Shown here one piece after another: positions 19,067 through 28,115 of a stretch of DNA of 64,000 bases. This stretch comes from Sedimentimonas flavescens (GTDB lineage: Bacteria; Pseudomonadota; Alphaproteobacteria; Rhodobacterales; Rhodobacteraceae). The number at the start of each line of letters is the position of its first letter. Position 1 is the first letter of the stretch. The notes beneath the pieces were generated by a model. That model was given only the letters and a program-made list of their open reading frames with translations, was not told the origin of the DNA and did no database searches. The stretch covers positions 62,001-126,000 of the forward strand of contig NZ_JAHVAI010000002.1 in assembly GCF_019264375.1 (NCBI RefSeq), in the 5' to 3' direction. The translations under genes were made by a program, and so were the position numbers.

Positions 19067-19618
19067 ATGTCGCAACGCCCCTATGTGATTGATCAGATGA
19101 TCTCCGCCAAGCGTATCGCCGCGCGCGTCGAGGCGCTGGCCGAGGAAATCACGCAAAGCTTCAAGGGAACCGACCGTCTTGTTGTTGTGGGCCTGCTGCG
19201 CGGCTCCTTCGTGTTCATCGCCGACCTCATCCGCGAGATCGACCTGCCCTGCGAGGTCGATTTCCTCGAAGCCTCAAGCTATGGCAACGAGACGACCTCA
19301 TCGCGCGAGGTGCGCATCCTGAAAGACCTGCGCGGCAATATCGGCGGGCGCGATGTGCTGGTGGTCGAGGATATCGTCGATACCGGCCACACGATCTCGA
19401 AGGTGATGGAACTGCTGCGCGACCGCGGCCCGCGCCGGATCGAGTGCTGCGCCATGCTCGACAAGCCCTCGCGGCGCGAGGTCGAGGTGCGCGCCACCTG
19501 GACCGGCTTTGAAATCCCCGATGAGTTCGTCGTGGGCTACGGCCTTGATTTCGCGCAGGGCCACCGCAATCTGCCCTTCATCGGCAAGGTCACCTTTACC
19601 GAAGAAACCAAGGCATGA
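19067..19618 (+). CDS. hpt: Hypoxanthine phosphoribosyltransferase
   Basis: A 183-residue purine salvage enzyme. The PRPP-binding signature [14 protein letters not shown] lies at about residues 103-116, and the flexible-loop region [11 protein letters not shown] and the C-terminal [21 protein letters not shown] are typical. ATG 19067 is preceded by GAGGAG. It converts hypoxanthine and guanine with PRPP to IMP and GMP. Its stop overlaps the start of a 58-codon membrane gene by 4 bp. The two promoters of hpt and the RatA-like gene share 84 bp. Confidence 0.94.
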   Translation: MSQRPYVIDQMISAKRIAARVEALAEEITQSFKGTDRLVVVGLLRGSFVFIADLIREIDLPCEVDFLEASSYGNETTSSREVRILKDLRGNIGGRDVLVVEDIVDTGHTISKVMELLRDRGPRRIECCAMLDKPSRREVEVRATWTGFEIPDEFVVGYGLDFAQGHRNLPFIGKVTFTEETKA

Positions 19619-19791
19619 ACCTGATCTGGTTGGTGCGGATGTCGAACTGGGTTCGGCATCCGCCCTCCAAGCGCAGGCTCCGGATCGTTCTTGCGGTCGC
19701 GCTGATCGTGATCGCGATCGTCGGGCTGGAATGGGCCGGGCTCTGGCCTGACTGGGCACAGATGGAGCGCCCGTCCCGCCGCCTGCCCTGA
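19615..19791 (+). CDS. Small membrane protein downstream of hpt
   Basis: A 58-codon gene whose ATG overlaps the hpt stop (ATGA), so it is translationally coupled. The protein is basic at the N terminus ([13 protein letters not shown]), has one clear membrane segment ([21 protein letters not shown], about residues 24-44) and a short polar tail. It ends 2 bp before the convergent ccmG stop, filling the available space exactly. No function is recognised. Coupling, coding-like codon use and an exact fit suggest a real gene. Confidence 0.65.
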   Translation: MNLIWLVRMSNWVRHPPSKRRLRIVLAVALIVIAIVGLEWAGLWPDWAQMERPSRRLP

Positions 19792-19793
19792 CT

Positions 19794-20324
19794 TTACTCG
19801 CCCTCACCCGCCAGAAGCGGTGCGAGACGCTCGTCGATCACGCGCTGCGTGACGGGGCCCGCAAAGCGGAAGATCACCTTGCCCTCGCCATCGACCACGA
19901 AGGTCTCCGGCACGCCGTAGACGCCCCAGTCGAGCGCCATGCGGCCCGCGCGATCCGCGCCGATGCGGGCGTAAGGGTTGCCGAGCTCTTCCAGGAAGCC
20001 CAGGGCATTGTCGGGCTCATCCTTGTAGTTCACGCCCAGAACCGTCACGCCATCCTTCGACAGCGCCTCAAGGTTCGGATGCTCGACCCGGCAGGGCGCG
20101 CACCACGACGCCCAGAAGTTCACAAGCTTGATCTCGCCATCGCGCAGGTCAGCATCGGTGAAGGGCTCAAAACCCGCCATCGGCGTCAACTGTACGGGCG
20201 GCGCGTCCTTGCCCGCCAGTGCAGAAGGAAGCTGCTTGGGATCTTCGCGGCTCATCCCCCAGACGAACATGCCCGCGAGAGCTGCAAAGATCACCGGCGG
20301 CAGAAACATCAATGGCTTAGCCAT
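19794..20324 (-). CDS. ccmG: Cytochrome c biogenesis thioredoxin CcmG/DsbE
   Basis: A 176-residue membrane-tethered periplasmic thiol-disulfide oxidoreductase that keeps apocytochrome c haem-binding cysteines reduced. A hydrophobic anchor spans residues 5-24. The thioredoxin-like domain contains the active site NFWASWCAPCRVEHP (WCAPC) and the cis-proline segment VYGVPETFVVD. The ATG overlaps the end of ccmD by 8 bp. It closes the ccmABCDG run; ccmE, ccmF and ccmH are not in this window. Confidence 0.95.
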   Translation of the reverse strand: MAKPLMFLPPVIFAALAGMFVWGMSREDPKQLPSALAGKDAPPVQLTPMAGFEPFTDADLRDGEIKLVNFWASWCAPCRVEHPNLEALSKDGVTVLGVNYKDEPDNALGFLEELGNPYARIGADRAGRMALDWGVYGVPETFVVDGEGKVIFRFAGPVTQRVIDERLAPLLAGEGE

Positions 20325-20475
20325 TTTTCTTCATCCGTTCTTCCTGGCGCTTGAGCGCCTGTTTGACTTTGCTGCCCCGCCAAAGGGTCAGTGCCACCAG
20401 AACCGCCATCGGCAGGATCGTCCCGACGTAGGAAAAGATCACCGTGGCCGCATATTTTCCCAGATCAGGTATCAT
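20317..20475 (-). CDS. ccmD: Haem exporter protein CcmD
   Basis: A 52-residue single-span protein, MIPDLGKYAATVIFSYVGTI at the start, followed by a hydrophobic stretch to about residue 32 and a basic cytoplasmic tail (RGSKVKQALKRQEERMKKN). Size, topology and the position between ccmC and ccmG identify CcmD, which helps release holo-CcmE from the CcmABC complex. It overlaps ccmC by 4 bp and ccmG by 8 bp. Confidence 0.92.
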   Translation of the reverse strand: MIPDLGKYAATVIFSYVGTILPMAVLVALTLWRGSKVKQALKRQEERMKKNG

Positions 20476-21200
20476 GCCATGCGCTCCCTCTGCTCAAGCG
20501 CCTTCAGACGGCGCGCGCGGATCTCGGTACGGGTGCGCAGCAGTAGTAGCGCGACAAAGAACAGCACGAACCCCGCAATACACAGCAGAAGCGGGAACCA
20601 GTAGACATCCGAGATATTCTCTTCCTTGTCGAGCGAGAGCGTCGCGCCCTGATGCAGGCCTTGGTTCCAGAAGTTCACGGCATAGCGGCTGAGGATCGCG
20701 AAGACCGAACCAACAAGACACAGAACGCCGGTCAGATCGGCTGCGGTGTCGGGGTTGTCGATGGCTTCCCACAGCGCGATATAGCCCAGGTAGAACAGGA
20801 ACAGGATCAGGAACGAGGTCAGGCGCGGATCCCACTCCCACCAGGTGCCCCACATCGGCTGGCCCCAGATCGCACCGGTCACCAGCGCGATGAAGGTCAT
20901 CACAAGGCCGATGGGCGCCGCGGCCTTGGCCGCCAGCGCCGAGACGTGGTGGCGCCGGATCAGCCAGATCAGCGAGGTCACCAGCATCATCACCCAGATG
21001 TTGATCGCCATCATCGCCGAGGGCACGTGGACGTAGATCACCTTGACGGATTGCTTGAAATTCTCGGCCTCGGGCGTCAGGAAGAAGCCCCAGTAGAGCC
21101 CCACGACAAGACAGACCGCAGCAAGCCCCGTCACCCACGGCAGAACGAGGGACGAGGTCTTCATGAATTTGACGGGGTTGGCGTATTCCCAGATCGACAT
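20472..21200 (-). CDS. ccmC: Haem exporter/handling protein CcmC
   Basis: A 242-residue polytopic membrane protein with six hydrophobic segments. The periplasmic tryptophan-rich WWD-type motif reads WGTWWEWDPRLTS (about residues 117-129). Conserved histidines occur at VIYVHVPSAMMA and in the loop near NQGLHQGATLS. CcmC loads haem onto CcmE. The gene is 88 bp downstream of ccmB, the only sizeable gap in the ccm run, and overlaps ccmD. Confidence 0.95.
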   Translation of the reverse strand: MSIWEYANPVKFMKTSSLVLPWVTGLAAVCLVVGLYWGFFLTPEAENFKQSVKVIYVHVPSAMMAINIWVMMLVTSLIWLIRRHHVSALAAKAAAPIGLVMTFIALVTGAIWGQPMWGTWWEWDPRLTSFLILFLFYLGYIALWEAIDNPDTAADLTGVLCLVGSVFAILSRYAVNFWNQGLHQGATLSLDKEENISDVYWFPLLLCIAGFVLFFVALLLLRTRTEIRARRLKALEQRERMA

Positions 21201-21288
21201 TGGGTCTTGCTACTTTCCTGTTCGTTCGCGCTCAAGTCACTATTGCGTTTGCCACGAAATGCAACGCGGCAGATTGACGAGGGTCAAG

Positions 21289-21945
21289 CTAGCGAAGATT
21301 CACCCGGATCGCCGCAGCCGAGGCAAAAGGCACCACCGCAATGGTCGCGGCCGTGATCCCCGCCAGCATCAAGAGCGGCATCTGCGTATCCATCCCCGAG
21401 GCGCCGCGCTTGACCAGCTCGGCGCCGAAAATCAGCGTGGGCACATAAAGCGGCAGCACCAGCAGCGACAGCAAGAGCCCCCCGCGCTTGAGGCCCACCG
21501 TCAGCGCCGCACCGAAAGCCCCCAGCACCGACAGCGCAGGCGTGCCAAGGAGCAGTGATACTACAAGCCAGAAATAGGCGGGCCCCGGCAGGTGCAGCAG
21601 CACGCCAAAGACCGGCGCCGCAAGAACCAGAGGCAGGCCCGTCGTGATCCAATGGGCGAGCGCCTTGATCGTCACAACACCCTCCAGCGGAACCGGAGCC
21701 GTGGCCAGCAGGTCGAGCGAGCCATCCTCGAAATCCAGCGCGAAGATCCGGTCGAGCGAGAGCAGGCAGGCCAACAAGGCGCCAAGCCAGAGCACGCCCG
21801 TCGCGATGCGCGCCAGCACGTTGCCTTCGGGGCCGACGCCAAAGGGCACCAGCGTCACCACGATCAGAAAGAACGCGAGGCCGAGGCCAAAGCCGCCCCC
21901 TGCCCGCACCGCAAGCCGCAAATCCCGAAGCAACAGCGCGATCAT
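21289..21945 (-). CDS. ccmB: Haem exporter permease CcmB
   Basis: A 218-residue six-helix permease subunit of the CcmAB ABC transporter, which supplies energy for release of holo-CcmE. Typical sequences are [18 protein letters not shown] at the start and the conserved cytoplasmic segment [16 protein letters not shown] (about residues 64-79). The start overlaps the ccmA stop by 4 bp. Confidence 0.94.
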   Translation of the reverse strand: MIALLLRDLRLAVRAGGGFGLGLAFFLIVVTLVPFGVGPEGNVLARIATGVLWLGALLACLLSLDRIFALDFEDGSLDLLATAPVPLEGVVTIKALAHWITTGLPLVLAAPVFGVLLHLPGPAYFWLVVSLLLGTPALSVLGAFGAALTVGLKRGGLLLSLLVLPLYVPTLIFGAELVKRGASGMDTQMPLLMLAGITAATIAVVPFASAAAIRVNLR

Positions 21946-22574
21946 GTGAAAGCCTCGTCGAACGAACCCTTGTAGCCGCCCTCCTCAGGAGGGAGCGCCT
22001 TGAAGGGGGTAAGATCGAGCACGGCGGCCTCATGCAACCCAAGATCGATATGCGTCGCCATCAGTGCAGCCCCGCCCTTGGCAAGATGATCGCGCACCGC
22101 ATCGGCAAAAAGCGCAACCGAGGCCGCGTCAAGCGACACGGTCGGCTCATCGAGAACCCAGACCGGGCGCCCGGTCACCAGCAGCCGCGCAAGGCCCAGA
22201 CGGCGCTTTTGCCCGGCAGACAGGCTCATCGCCGGGCGTTCGGCCAACTGGCGCAGGTTCATCCGGTCAAGCGCATGGTCGATCGGGCCGGTGCCATAGA
22301 CCGACGCCCAGAAGCGCAGGTTCTCGGTCACGCTGAGCGTGGATTTCAGCCCGTCGGCATGGGCCGCATAGGCCATCGTCTCGGGCGGGATAGAGATCGA
22401 GCCCGTCAACGCCGGTTGCAGTCCGGCAAGGGTGCGCAGCAGCGTCGTCTTGCCGATCCCATTGGGGCCGCGCAGAACCAGCGCATGGCCTGCCGCAAGC
22501 GTGAATCCAAGCCCCTCAAGCACAGGCAGCCCGCCGCGCGTCACGGTCAGGTTCTCGACAGCCAGCAGGGTCAT
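21942..22574 (-). CDS. ccmA: Haem exporter ATP-binding protein CcmA
   Basis: A 210-residue ABC ATPase. The Walker A motif [13 protein letters not shown] lies at about 34-46, the signature [15 protein letters not shown] follows, then Walker [14 protein letters not shown] and the H-loop region [11 protein letters not shown]. This domain order and short length fit CcmA. It overlaps both neighbours by 4 bp. Confidence 0.95.
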   Translation of the reverse strand: MTLLAVENLTVTRGGLPVLEGLGFTLAAGHALVLRGPNGIGKTTLLRTLAGLQPALTGSISIPPETMAYAAHADGLKSTLSVTENLRFWASVYGTGPIDHALDRMNLRQLAERPAMSLSAGQKRRLGLARLLVTGRPVWVLDEPTVSLDAASVALFADAVRDHLAKGGAALMATHIDLGLHEAAVLDLTPFKALPPEEGGYKGSFDEAFT

Positions 22575-22942
22575 CCGGCGCCGCCTTCGGGCATCGCGAT
22601 AAGCGCTGCGGCCACCCGGCGGCCCTCAGACAGAAGCACATTATAGGTGCGTGCGGCCGAGGGGGTTGCCATCGGCTCGCACATCACGCCCACGGCCTCA
22701 AGCTCGCGCACGAAGTCTTTGGGCAGAAAGGCGATCTCTGGGCCGGTGCCGACGAACAGCACATCGACCTTGCCCGACAGGGCCAGGAGCGGCACGCGCT
22801 CGTCATATCCGGCCCAGGGCGTGACGCTGCCCGCCTCGACGACGATCCCACCCCAATACACCTGCCCCGCGACCCGGAAGAACCCCGGCCCGTAGCCATC
22901 CACCGGCAGTGAGGCGCCGTATTCGGCCTCAGTTATCGGCAT
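22571..22942 (-). CDS. Mth938-like domain protein (DUF498)
   Basis: A 123-residue protein of the Mth938/NDUFAF3-like family: [10 protein letters not shown] start, [12 protein letters not shown], then [19 protein letters not shown] and a C-terminal strand-helix. The mitochondrial homologue NDUFAF3 takes part in complex I assembly; the bacterial role is not settled. The ATG lies inside the last codons of secF (14 bp overlap) and the stop overlaps ccmA by 4 bp. It therefore bridges the Sec and cytochrome c maturation genes in one transcript. Confidence 0.85.
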   Translation of the reverse strand: MPITEAEYGASLPVDGYGPGFFRVAGQVYWGGIVVEAGSVTPWAGYDERVPLLALSGKVDVLFVGTGPEIAFLPKDFVRELEAVGVMCEPMATPSAARTYNVLLSEGRRVAAALIAMPEGGAG

Positions 22943-23912
22943 CAGCAGTCCCCTCGGTGAAGAACTTGGCAGACGGATCGGCGGGCTTCTTGTCCCGATC
23001 AATCCCTAGGAACAGAACGATGTTCTTGGCGACATAGACCGACGAATAGGTGCCGATGATTACGCCCCAGGTCATCGCGAAGACAAAGCCACGGATCACG
23101 TCGCCGCCGAGAACCAGAAGCGCGATCAGCGCAAGCAGCGTGGTGCCCGCCGTCAACACGGTGCGCGACAGGGTCTCGTTGACCGAGACGTTCATCACCT
23201 CGCGCAGCGGCATGGTCTTGTACTTGATCAGGTTTTCGCGCAGGCGGTCAAACACGACGACCGTGTCGTTGATCGAATAGCCCAGGATCGTCAGAAGCGC
23301 GGCGATGATCGTCAGGTCGAACTTGATCTGGAAAAGCGCGAAGATCCCGACGGTCACGGTCACGTCATGCACAAGTGCGGCGACGGCCCCGACAGCGAAC
23401 TGCCATTCGAACCGTAACCAGACATAGATCAGGATCGCGGCCGTCGCGCCCAGAACAGACCAGATAGCCGTCCAGATCAACTCACCCGAGACCTTGGGGC
23501 CCACGGATTCGGTCGAGATGAACTTGACCTCGGGGTCAACGGTTTTCAGTGCGGCTTCGATCTGGCCGATGACCTCGGGGGTGATAGCCTCATCACCCTC
23601 CTGCGCCTGAACGCGGATCGAGGCGACGTGCTGATCGTCTCGGAAGTTCGGATCGAAGACCTCGGTGATGGCCACATCGCCAAGGTTCAGGGGCTGCAGC
23701 ACATCGCGATATGCCCCGGTGTCCAGCGGCTGAATCGACTCGGTGCGGATCGTGGTGCCACCTTTGAAGTCGATGCCGAAGTTGAGCCCCATCACCAGCG
23801 TGATGATCAGCGACGCGACGACCAGAAACACCGAGAAACCGAAGGTCGCCCACTGGTACTTGAAGAAGTCGAAATTGGTGTGATCGGGAACGAGTTTGAG
23901 CCGGAATGCCAT
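22929..23912 (-). CDS. secF: Protein translocase subunit SecF
   Basis: A 327-residue RND-type membrane protein that, with SecD and YajC, uses proton motive force to help preprotein translocation. It shows the family start region with VMGLNFGIDFKGGTTI, the AALVHDVTVTVGIFAL segment, GYSINDTVVVFDRLREN, and six membrane spans. It begins 12 bp after secD. Confidence 0.96.
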   Translation of the reverse strand: MAFRLKLVPDHTNFDFFKYQWATFGFSVFLVVASLIITLVMGLNFGIDFKGGTTIRTESIQPLDTGAYRDVLQPLNLGDVAITEVFDPNFRDDQHVASIRVQAQEGDEAITPEVIGQIEAALKTVDPEVKFISTESVGPKVSGELIWTAIWSVLGATAAILIYVWLRFEWQFAVGAVAALVHDVTVTVGIFALFQIKFDLTIIAALLTILGYSINDTVVVFDRLRENLIKYKTMPLREVMNVSVNETLSRTVLTAGTTLLALIALLVLGGDVIRGFVFAMTWGVIIGTYSSVYVAKNIVLFLGIDRDKKPADPSAKFFTEGTADADN

Positions 23913-23924
23913 GACGCGCTCTCC

Positions 23925-25589
23925 TTACAGAACCAGTTGTTTCGGACGACGCCGGGCGAACCACAGCGTGACCATGAGACGCGTCACCCAGATCGCGGTG
24001 AAGACCGAGGTCACGATGCCGATCAGAAGCGTCACGGCAAAGCCGCGCACCGGACCCGCACCCAGCACGAACAGGATCAGACCGGTGATGAAGGTGGTCA
24101 CGTTCGCGTCCACGATCGCCGACATGGCCTTTTCATAGCCAAGCTCGATGGCGCGCGCAGGGCCCTTGGCGCTGCGCATCTCCTCGCGGATACGCTCGAA
24201 GACCAGCACGTTGGCATCGACTGCGGTGCCCATGGTCAACACGATGCCCGCGATACCGGGAAGCGTCAGCGTGGCGCTGATCATCGACATGAAACCAAAG
24301 ATCAGTGCGATGTTGATCAAGAGCGCAATCGACGCAAAGACGCCGAACAGCCCGTAAGACGCGACCATGAACCCCACGACGGCCACAAGCCCAACCATCG
24401 CGGCCACACGGCCCGCGTCGATCGAGTCCTGCCCAAGCTCTGGGCCGACGGTGCGTTCTTCAAGGAAGGTCATGCCCGCCGGCAGCGCACCCGCACGCAG
24501 CAGCAGCGCAAGATCGGTTGCCTCCTGCACGCTGAAGCGCCCGGTGATGATGCCCGAGCCGCCCGCGATATGCGCCTGGATCGTGGGCGCCGAGATCACC
24601 TTGCCGTCAAGGACGATGGCGAAGGGCTCGCCGATATGGTTGGCGGTGTAATCGCCGAAAGACCGCGCGCCGGTGGCGTTGAAGCGGAAGGCCACGGCGG
24701 GATAGCCGTTCTGGTCGGTGTCGGGGCGTGCGTCGGTCAGTTCATCCCCGGTCACGACCGGAACCTTGTCGAGCACGTAGTAGACGCCCTGCTCATCGGC
24801 GGCAGGCAGAATCTCGTTGCCCGAGCCGGGATTGGCGTCGGGGTTCGAGCCACGGCTGATCACCGGCTGGAAGGTCAGCTTGGCGGTGGTGCCGATCAGC
24901 GCCTTCAATTCGGCGGCCGAGCCGATACCGGGCACCTCGATCAGTATGCGGTCAGTGCCCTGACGCACGATGGTCGGTTCACGTGTACCGGCGGCGTCCA
25001 CGCGACGGCGCACGATTTCAAGCGACTGCTGCATGGTGCGATCGTCGGTCGCGACGCGCTCGACCTCGCTCAGACGGATGACGATAGTGTCGCCCTGCCC
25101 CGTCACTTCGATGTCGTTCTGACCGACCCCGGTCAGCGTCACCACCGGGCTTGCCAGCGTGCGCGCGATCTCGACCGCGCGGGCAATTTGCGACGGCTCG
25201 CCGATCTGGATGCGCAACTCGTCATCGGGCGAGGGCGCACGGCGCACAGCGCCGATGGTGGCGCGCTCGGCTGCAAGCGCCTTGCGCGCCTCGGGCCAGA
25301 GCGAATCCATGCGCGCCTTGTAGACCTCTTCGACCTTCACTTCGGCCAGAAGATGCGCGCCGCCGCGCAGATCGAGGCCGAGATTGACCAGCCCCGAAGG
25401 CAGCCAATCCGGCCAGCCAGCCCTGGCCGCAGCCTGCGCATCGGTCATGGCCCCGGAATCGGTGAAGGCCTTGACGGCATCGTTATGCGCCTCGACGCGC
25501 GGGTAGAACAGGTTCGGCGCCGCCATGGCCAGCCCCAGAAGGCAAAGACCAATGATGACAACGCGCTTCCAGAGCGGAATCTGTAGCAT
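23925..25589 (-). CDS. secD: Protein translocase subunit SecD
   Basis: A 554-residue membrane protein with one N-terminal span (residues 8-27), a large periplasmic domain beginning with the family motif LGLDLRGGAHLL (about 72-83), and five C-terminal spans containing MGTAVDANVLVFERIREE. It forms a complex with SecF and YajC, encoded immediately next to it. The start is 15 bp after yajC. Confidence 0.96.
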   Translation of the reverse strand: MLQIPLWKRVVIIGLCLLGLAMAAPNLFYPRVEAHNDAVKAFTDSGAMTDAQAAARAGWPDWLPSGLVNLGLDLRGGAHLLAEVKVEEVYKARMDSLWPEARKALAAERATIGAVRRAPSPDDELRIQIGEPSQIARAVEIARTLASPVVTLTGVGQNDIEVTGQGDTIVIRLSEVERVATDDRTMQQSLEIVRRRVDAAGTREPTIVRQGTDRILIEVPGIGSAAELKALIGTTAKLTFQPVISRGSNPDANPGSGNEILPAADEQGVYYVLDKVPVVTGDELTDARPDTDQNGYPAVAFRFNATGARSFGDYTANHIGEPFAIVLDGKVISAPTIQAHIAGGSGIITGRFSVQEATDLALLLRAGALPAGMTFLEERTVGPELGQDSIDAGRVAAMVGLVAVVGFMVASYGLFGVFASIALLINIALIFGFMSMISATLTLPGIAGIVLTMGTAVDANVLVFERIREEMRSAKGPARAIELGYEKAMSAIVDANVTTFITGLILFVLGAGPVRGFAVTLLIGIVTSVFTAIWVTRLMVTLWFARRRPKQLVL

Positions 25590-25604
25590 GGCGGCGAGCC
25601 TTGA

Positions 25605-25943
25605 TTAACCGGCGTTAGCAGCCGGTTCGGTTTTCGAAAGAACCTGCACGACGGTCGATTTGATCACGCGCACCTTGACGTTCGGCGCAATCTCGACCTC
25701 AAGCTCGCCGTCTTCGCGCACATGGGTCACCTTGCCGATGATGCCGCCCTGGGTGACGACCTGATCGCCACGGCGCAGCGCCTCGACCATCGCCTTGTGC
25801 TCTTTCGCGCGCTTCTGCTGCGGACGAATGAGCATGAAATACATGATCACGAAGATCAGGATCAGCGGCAGGAACTGGCTGAAAGCGGCAGCGCCACCGG
25901 CCGGAGCGCCTGCGGCCTGAGCAAAAGCGGGGGTTGCGAACAT
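25605..25943 (-). CDS. yajC: Preprotein translocase subunit YajC
   Basis: A 112-residue single-span protein. An alanine-rich N terminus precedes the membrane segment FLPLILIFVIMYFMLIRPQQKR (about 24-45) with the signature RPQQKRAKEH, then a soluble domain (GDQVVTQGGIIGKVTHV). It is the first gene of the yajC-secD-secF-ccm run, and a GAGGA ribosome binding site precedes the ATG. Confidence 0.95.
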   Translation of the reverse strand: MFATPAFAQAAGAPAGGAAAFSQFLPLILIFVIMYFMLIRPQQKRAKEHKAMVEALRRGDQVVTQGGIIGKVTHVREDGELEVEIAPNVKVRVIKSTVVQVLSKTEPAANAG

Positions 25944-26052
25944 CTTGTGGTCCTCTCGTTAGGGCCTGGGGGTCATGCCCCCGGTTTTCGGCGCGCACCC
26001 TAGCCGCCGCCCCCCGGCTTGGCAAGGCGCGACGGGGTCCATCACGCCGACG

Positions 26053-27216
26053 TCACGCGACCGGCAGCGCGCGCTCGACCAGACGCACGAAAAAGCTCGC
26101 TCCGACCGGCGCGATCTCGTCGTTGAAATCATAGGCAGGGTGGTGCAGCCCCGGCCCCGGCCCGGTGCCAAGGAAGAGGTAGGCGCCGGGGCGTGCCTCG
26201 AGCATGTAAGAGAAATCCTCGGCCCCCATTTCGCGCCCGGCGTCGTCCAGCACCGCGTCGGCCCCGGCGATCTCGCGCGCGACCTCGGCGGCGAAACGGG
26301 CTTTGGTGGCGTCGTTCACGGTCGGCGGGTAGCCCCGGTCATAATCAATCTCGACCGCAACACCATAGGCTGCGGCGTGGCCCTCGACGATTTCGCGGAA
26401 GCGCCGCTCGGCCAGATCTCGCACCTCGGGGTGGAACGAGCGGATCGTGGCGCAGAACCAGCCCTCTTCGGGGATGATGTTATTGGCGGTGCCGACGTGG
26501 ATCTGAGTCACCGAAATAACCAGCTCATCCATCGCGAAGGCGTTGCGGCTGACGATGGTTTGCAGCGCGCCGACCATGCCGGTGATCGCCACGATGGGAT
26601 CGACGCATTCATGCGGGGTCGCGCCATGGCCGCCCTTGCCGCGCACAGTCACCCATGCGGTGTCAACTGCCGCCATCAGCGGCCCCTGCGTCGTGTGGAA
26701 ATGGCCGAAGGGCACGTTGGGCGCATTGTGGATGCCGTAGACCTGCTCGATCCCGAAGCGATCCATCACGCCTTCCTTCACCATCACTTCACCGCCGCCG
26801 CCATCCTCTTCGGCGGGTTGGAACAGAAGCGCCACGGTACCCGCGAAATTCCGCGTCTCGGCCAGGTATTTCGCGGCCCCCAGAAGCATCGTCGTATGCC
26901 CGTCATGGCCGCAAGCATGCATCTTCCCGGGATTGAGCGAGGCGTGCTCGGCCCCCGTAACCTCATCAATGGGCAGCGCGTCCATATCGGCGCGCAGGCC
27001 GATCACCGGCCCCGGCGCGCGGCCCTTGATCAACGCCACGATCCCCGAGGTGGCGATCCCCTCGTGGATCTCGTCCACGCCGAATTCGCGCAGCCGATCG
27101 GCCACGAAGCCAGAGGTCACGGGCAGATCGAACTCAAGCTCGGGATGCTGGTGCAGGTAGCGACGCCACTCGGTCATCTCGGGGGCAAGGGCGGCAATGC
27201 GGTTGATCACGGGCAT
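26053..27216 (-). CDS. M20 family amidohydrolase (hippurate hydrolase-like)
   Basis: A 387-residue zinc-dependent aminoacylase/carboxypeptidase-type amidohydrolase. Metal-site sequences are MHACGHDGHTTML (about residues 97-109) and QPAEEDGGGG; a dimerisation domain starts near GKGGHGATPHECVDP, and the C-terminal MGAEDFSYM supplies the last ligand. Relatives hydrolyse N-acyl amino acids, hippurate or related amides; the substrate here is not determined. ATG 27214-27216 was chosen because the family start INRIAALAPEM follows; upstream frame overlaps mazG. It diverges from mazG with 64 bp between. Confidence 0.9.
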   Translation of the reverse strand: MPVINRIAALAPEMTEWRRYLHQHPELEFDLPVTSGFVADRLREFGVDEIHEGIATSGIVALIKGRAPGPVIGLRADMDALPIDEVTGAEHASLNPGKMHACGHDGHTTMLLGAAKYLAETRNFAGTVALLFQPAEEDGGGGEVMVKEGVMDRFGIEQVYGIHNAPNVPFGHFHTTQGPLMAAVDTAWVTVRGKGGHGATPHECVDPIVAITGMVGALQTIVSRNAFAMDELVISVTQIHVGTANNIIPEEGWFCATIRSFHPEVRDLAERRFREIVEGHAAAYGVAVEIDYDRGYPPTVNDATKARFAAEVAREIAGADAVLDDAGREMGAEDFSYMLEARPGAYLFLGTGPGPGLHHPAYDFNDEIAPVGASFFVRLVERALPVA

Positions 27217-27280
27217 GGTGGACTCTGCGGGTTGGGAAGCGATACTGACCGAAGAAGACTCCAACACGAAGGCGAGTGCA

Positions 27281-28114
27281 ATGCCCAAACCGACGGATTT
27301 GATCATATTCGACGAAACAGGCGATGTGCGGGACCAGTTTGCGCGGCTTGTGGCCATCATGGAGTGCCTGCGCGATCCGCAAACGGGCTGCCCCTGGGAT
27401 ATAGAGCAGGATTTCGACACGATCGCCCCCTACACGATCGAAGAGGCGCATGAGGTCGCCGACGCGATCGAGCGCCGCGCCTGGGGTGAGTTGCAGGGCG
27501 AGTTGGGCGATCTGGCCCTGCAGGTCGTCTATCACGCGCAGATGGCGGGCGAAGCCGGGCATTTCGACATTCTCGGTGTGCTGAAGTCGATCAACGACAA
27601 GATGGTCTCGCGCCACCCGCATGTTTTCGGCGCGGAAAGTCGCGACAAATCGGCCGAGCAGCAGACCGAGGACTGGGAAAAGATCAAGGCCGCCGAACGC
27701 GCGGGCAAGGATGAGCGCGGTGTGCTTGATGGCGTGGCCCTTGGCCTGCCCGCGCTGACCCGCGCGCTCAAGCTGCAAAGGCGCGCTGCGCGGGTGGGGT
27801 TTGACTGGCCCTCAACCGCTGAGGTGATCGACAAGATCGTCGAAGAGGCGCAGGAGCTGAACGAGGCACGCACGACCCTTGGCGCCGACGAGATCGCCGA
27901 GGAATATGGCGATCTGCTCTTCGTGATGGTGAACCTTGGCCGCCACCTCGGGATCGACCCCGAGGCCGCCCTGCGCGCGACCAACGGCAAGTTCACCCGC
28001 CGTTTCGCTCATATTGAAAGTGAGCTTCGTAAACTCGGCAAAGCCCCCGCCGACAGCGATCTGGCCGAGATGGACGCGCTGTGGAACGACGCGAAAGCGC
28101 GCGGCGTGAAGTGA
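27281..28114 (+). CDS. mazG: Nucleoside triphosphate pyrophosphohydrolase MazG
   Basis: A 277-residue all-alpha NTP pyrophosphatase with two tandem MazG domains. The first contains CPWDIEQDF and TIEEAHEVADAI followed by GELGDLALQVVYHA. The second contains KIVEEAQELNEA and EEYGDLLFVMVNL. These E-x-x-E...D patterns bind Mg2+. MazG hydrolyses (d)NTPs and in E. coli lowers ppGpp. ATG 27281 was chosen because the conserved sequence begins there and an AAGG sits upstream. Its stop is 1 bp from the convergent TauE-like gene. Confidence 0.93.
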   Translation: MPKPTDLIIFDETGDVRDQFARLVAIMECLRDPQTGCPWDIEQDFDTIAPYTIEEAHEVADAIERRAWGELQGELGDLALQVVYHAQMAGEAGHFDILGVLKSINDKMVSRHPHVFGAESRDKSAEQQTEDWEKIKAAERAGKDERGVLDGVALGLPALTRALKLQRRAARVGFDWPSTAEVIDKIVEEAQELNEARTTLGADEIAEEYGDLLFVMVNLGRHLGIDPEAALRATNGKFTRRFAHIESELRKLGKAPADSDLAEMDALWNDAKARGVK

Positions 28115-28115
28115 C

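Noticed and set aside
23628-25586. 652-codon plus-strand ORF opposite secD and the start of secF
   Set aside because: Mirror of confident secDF genes; no motif.
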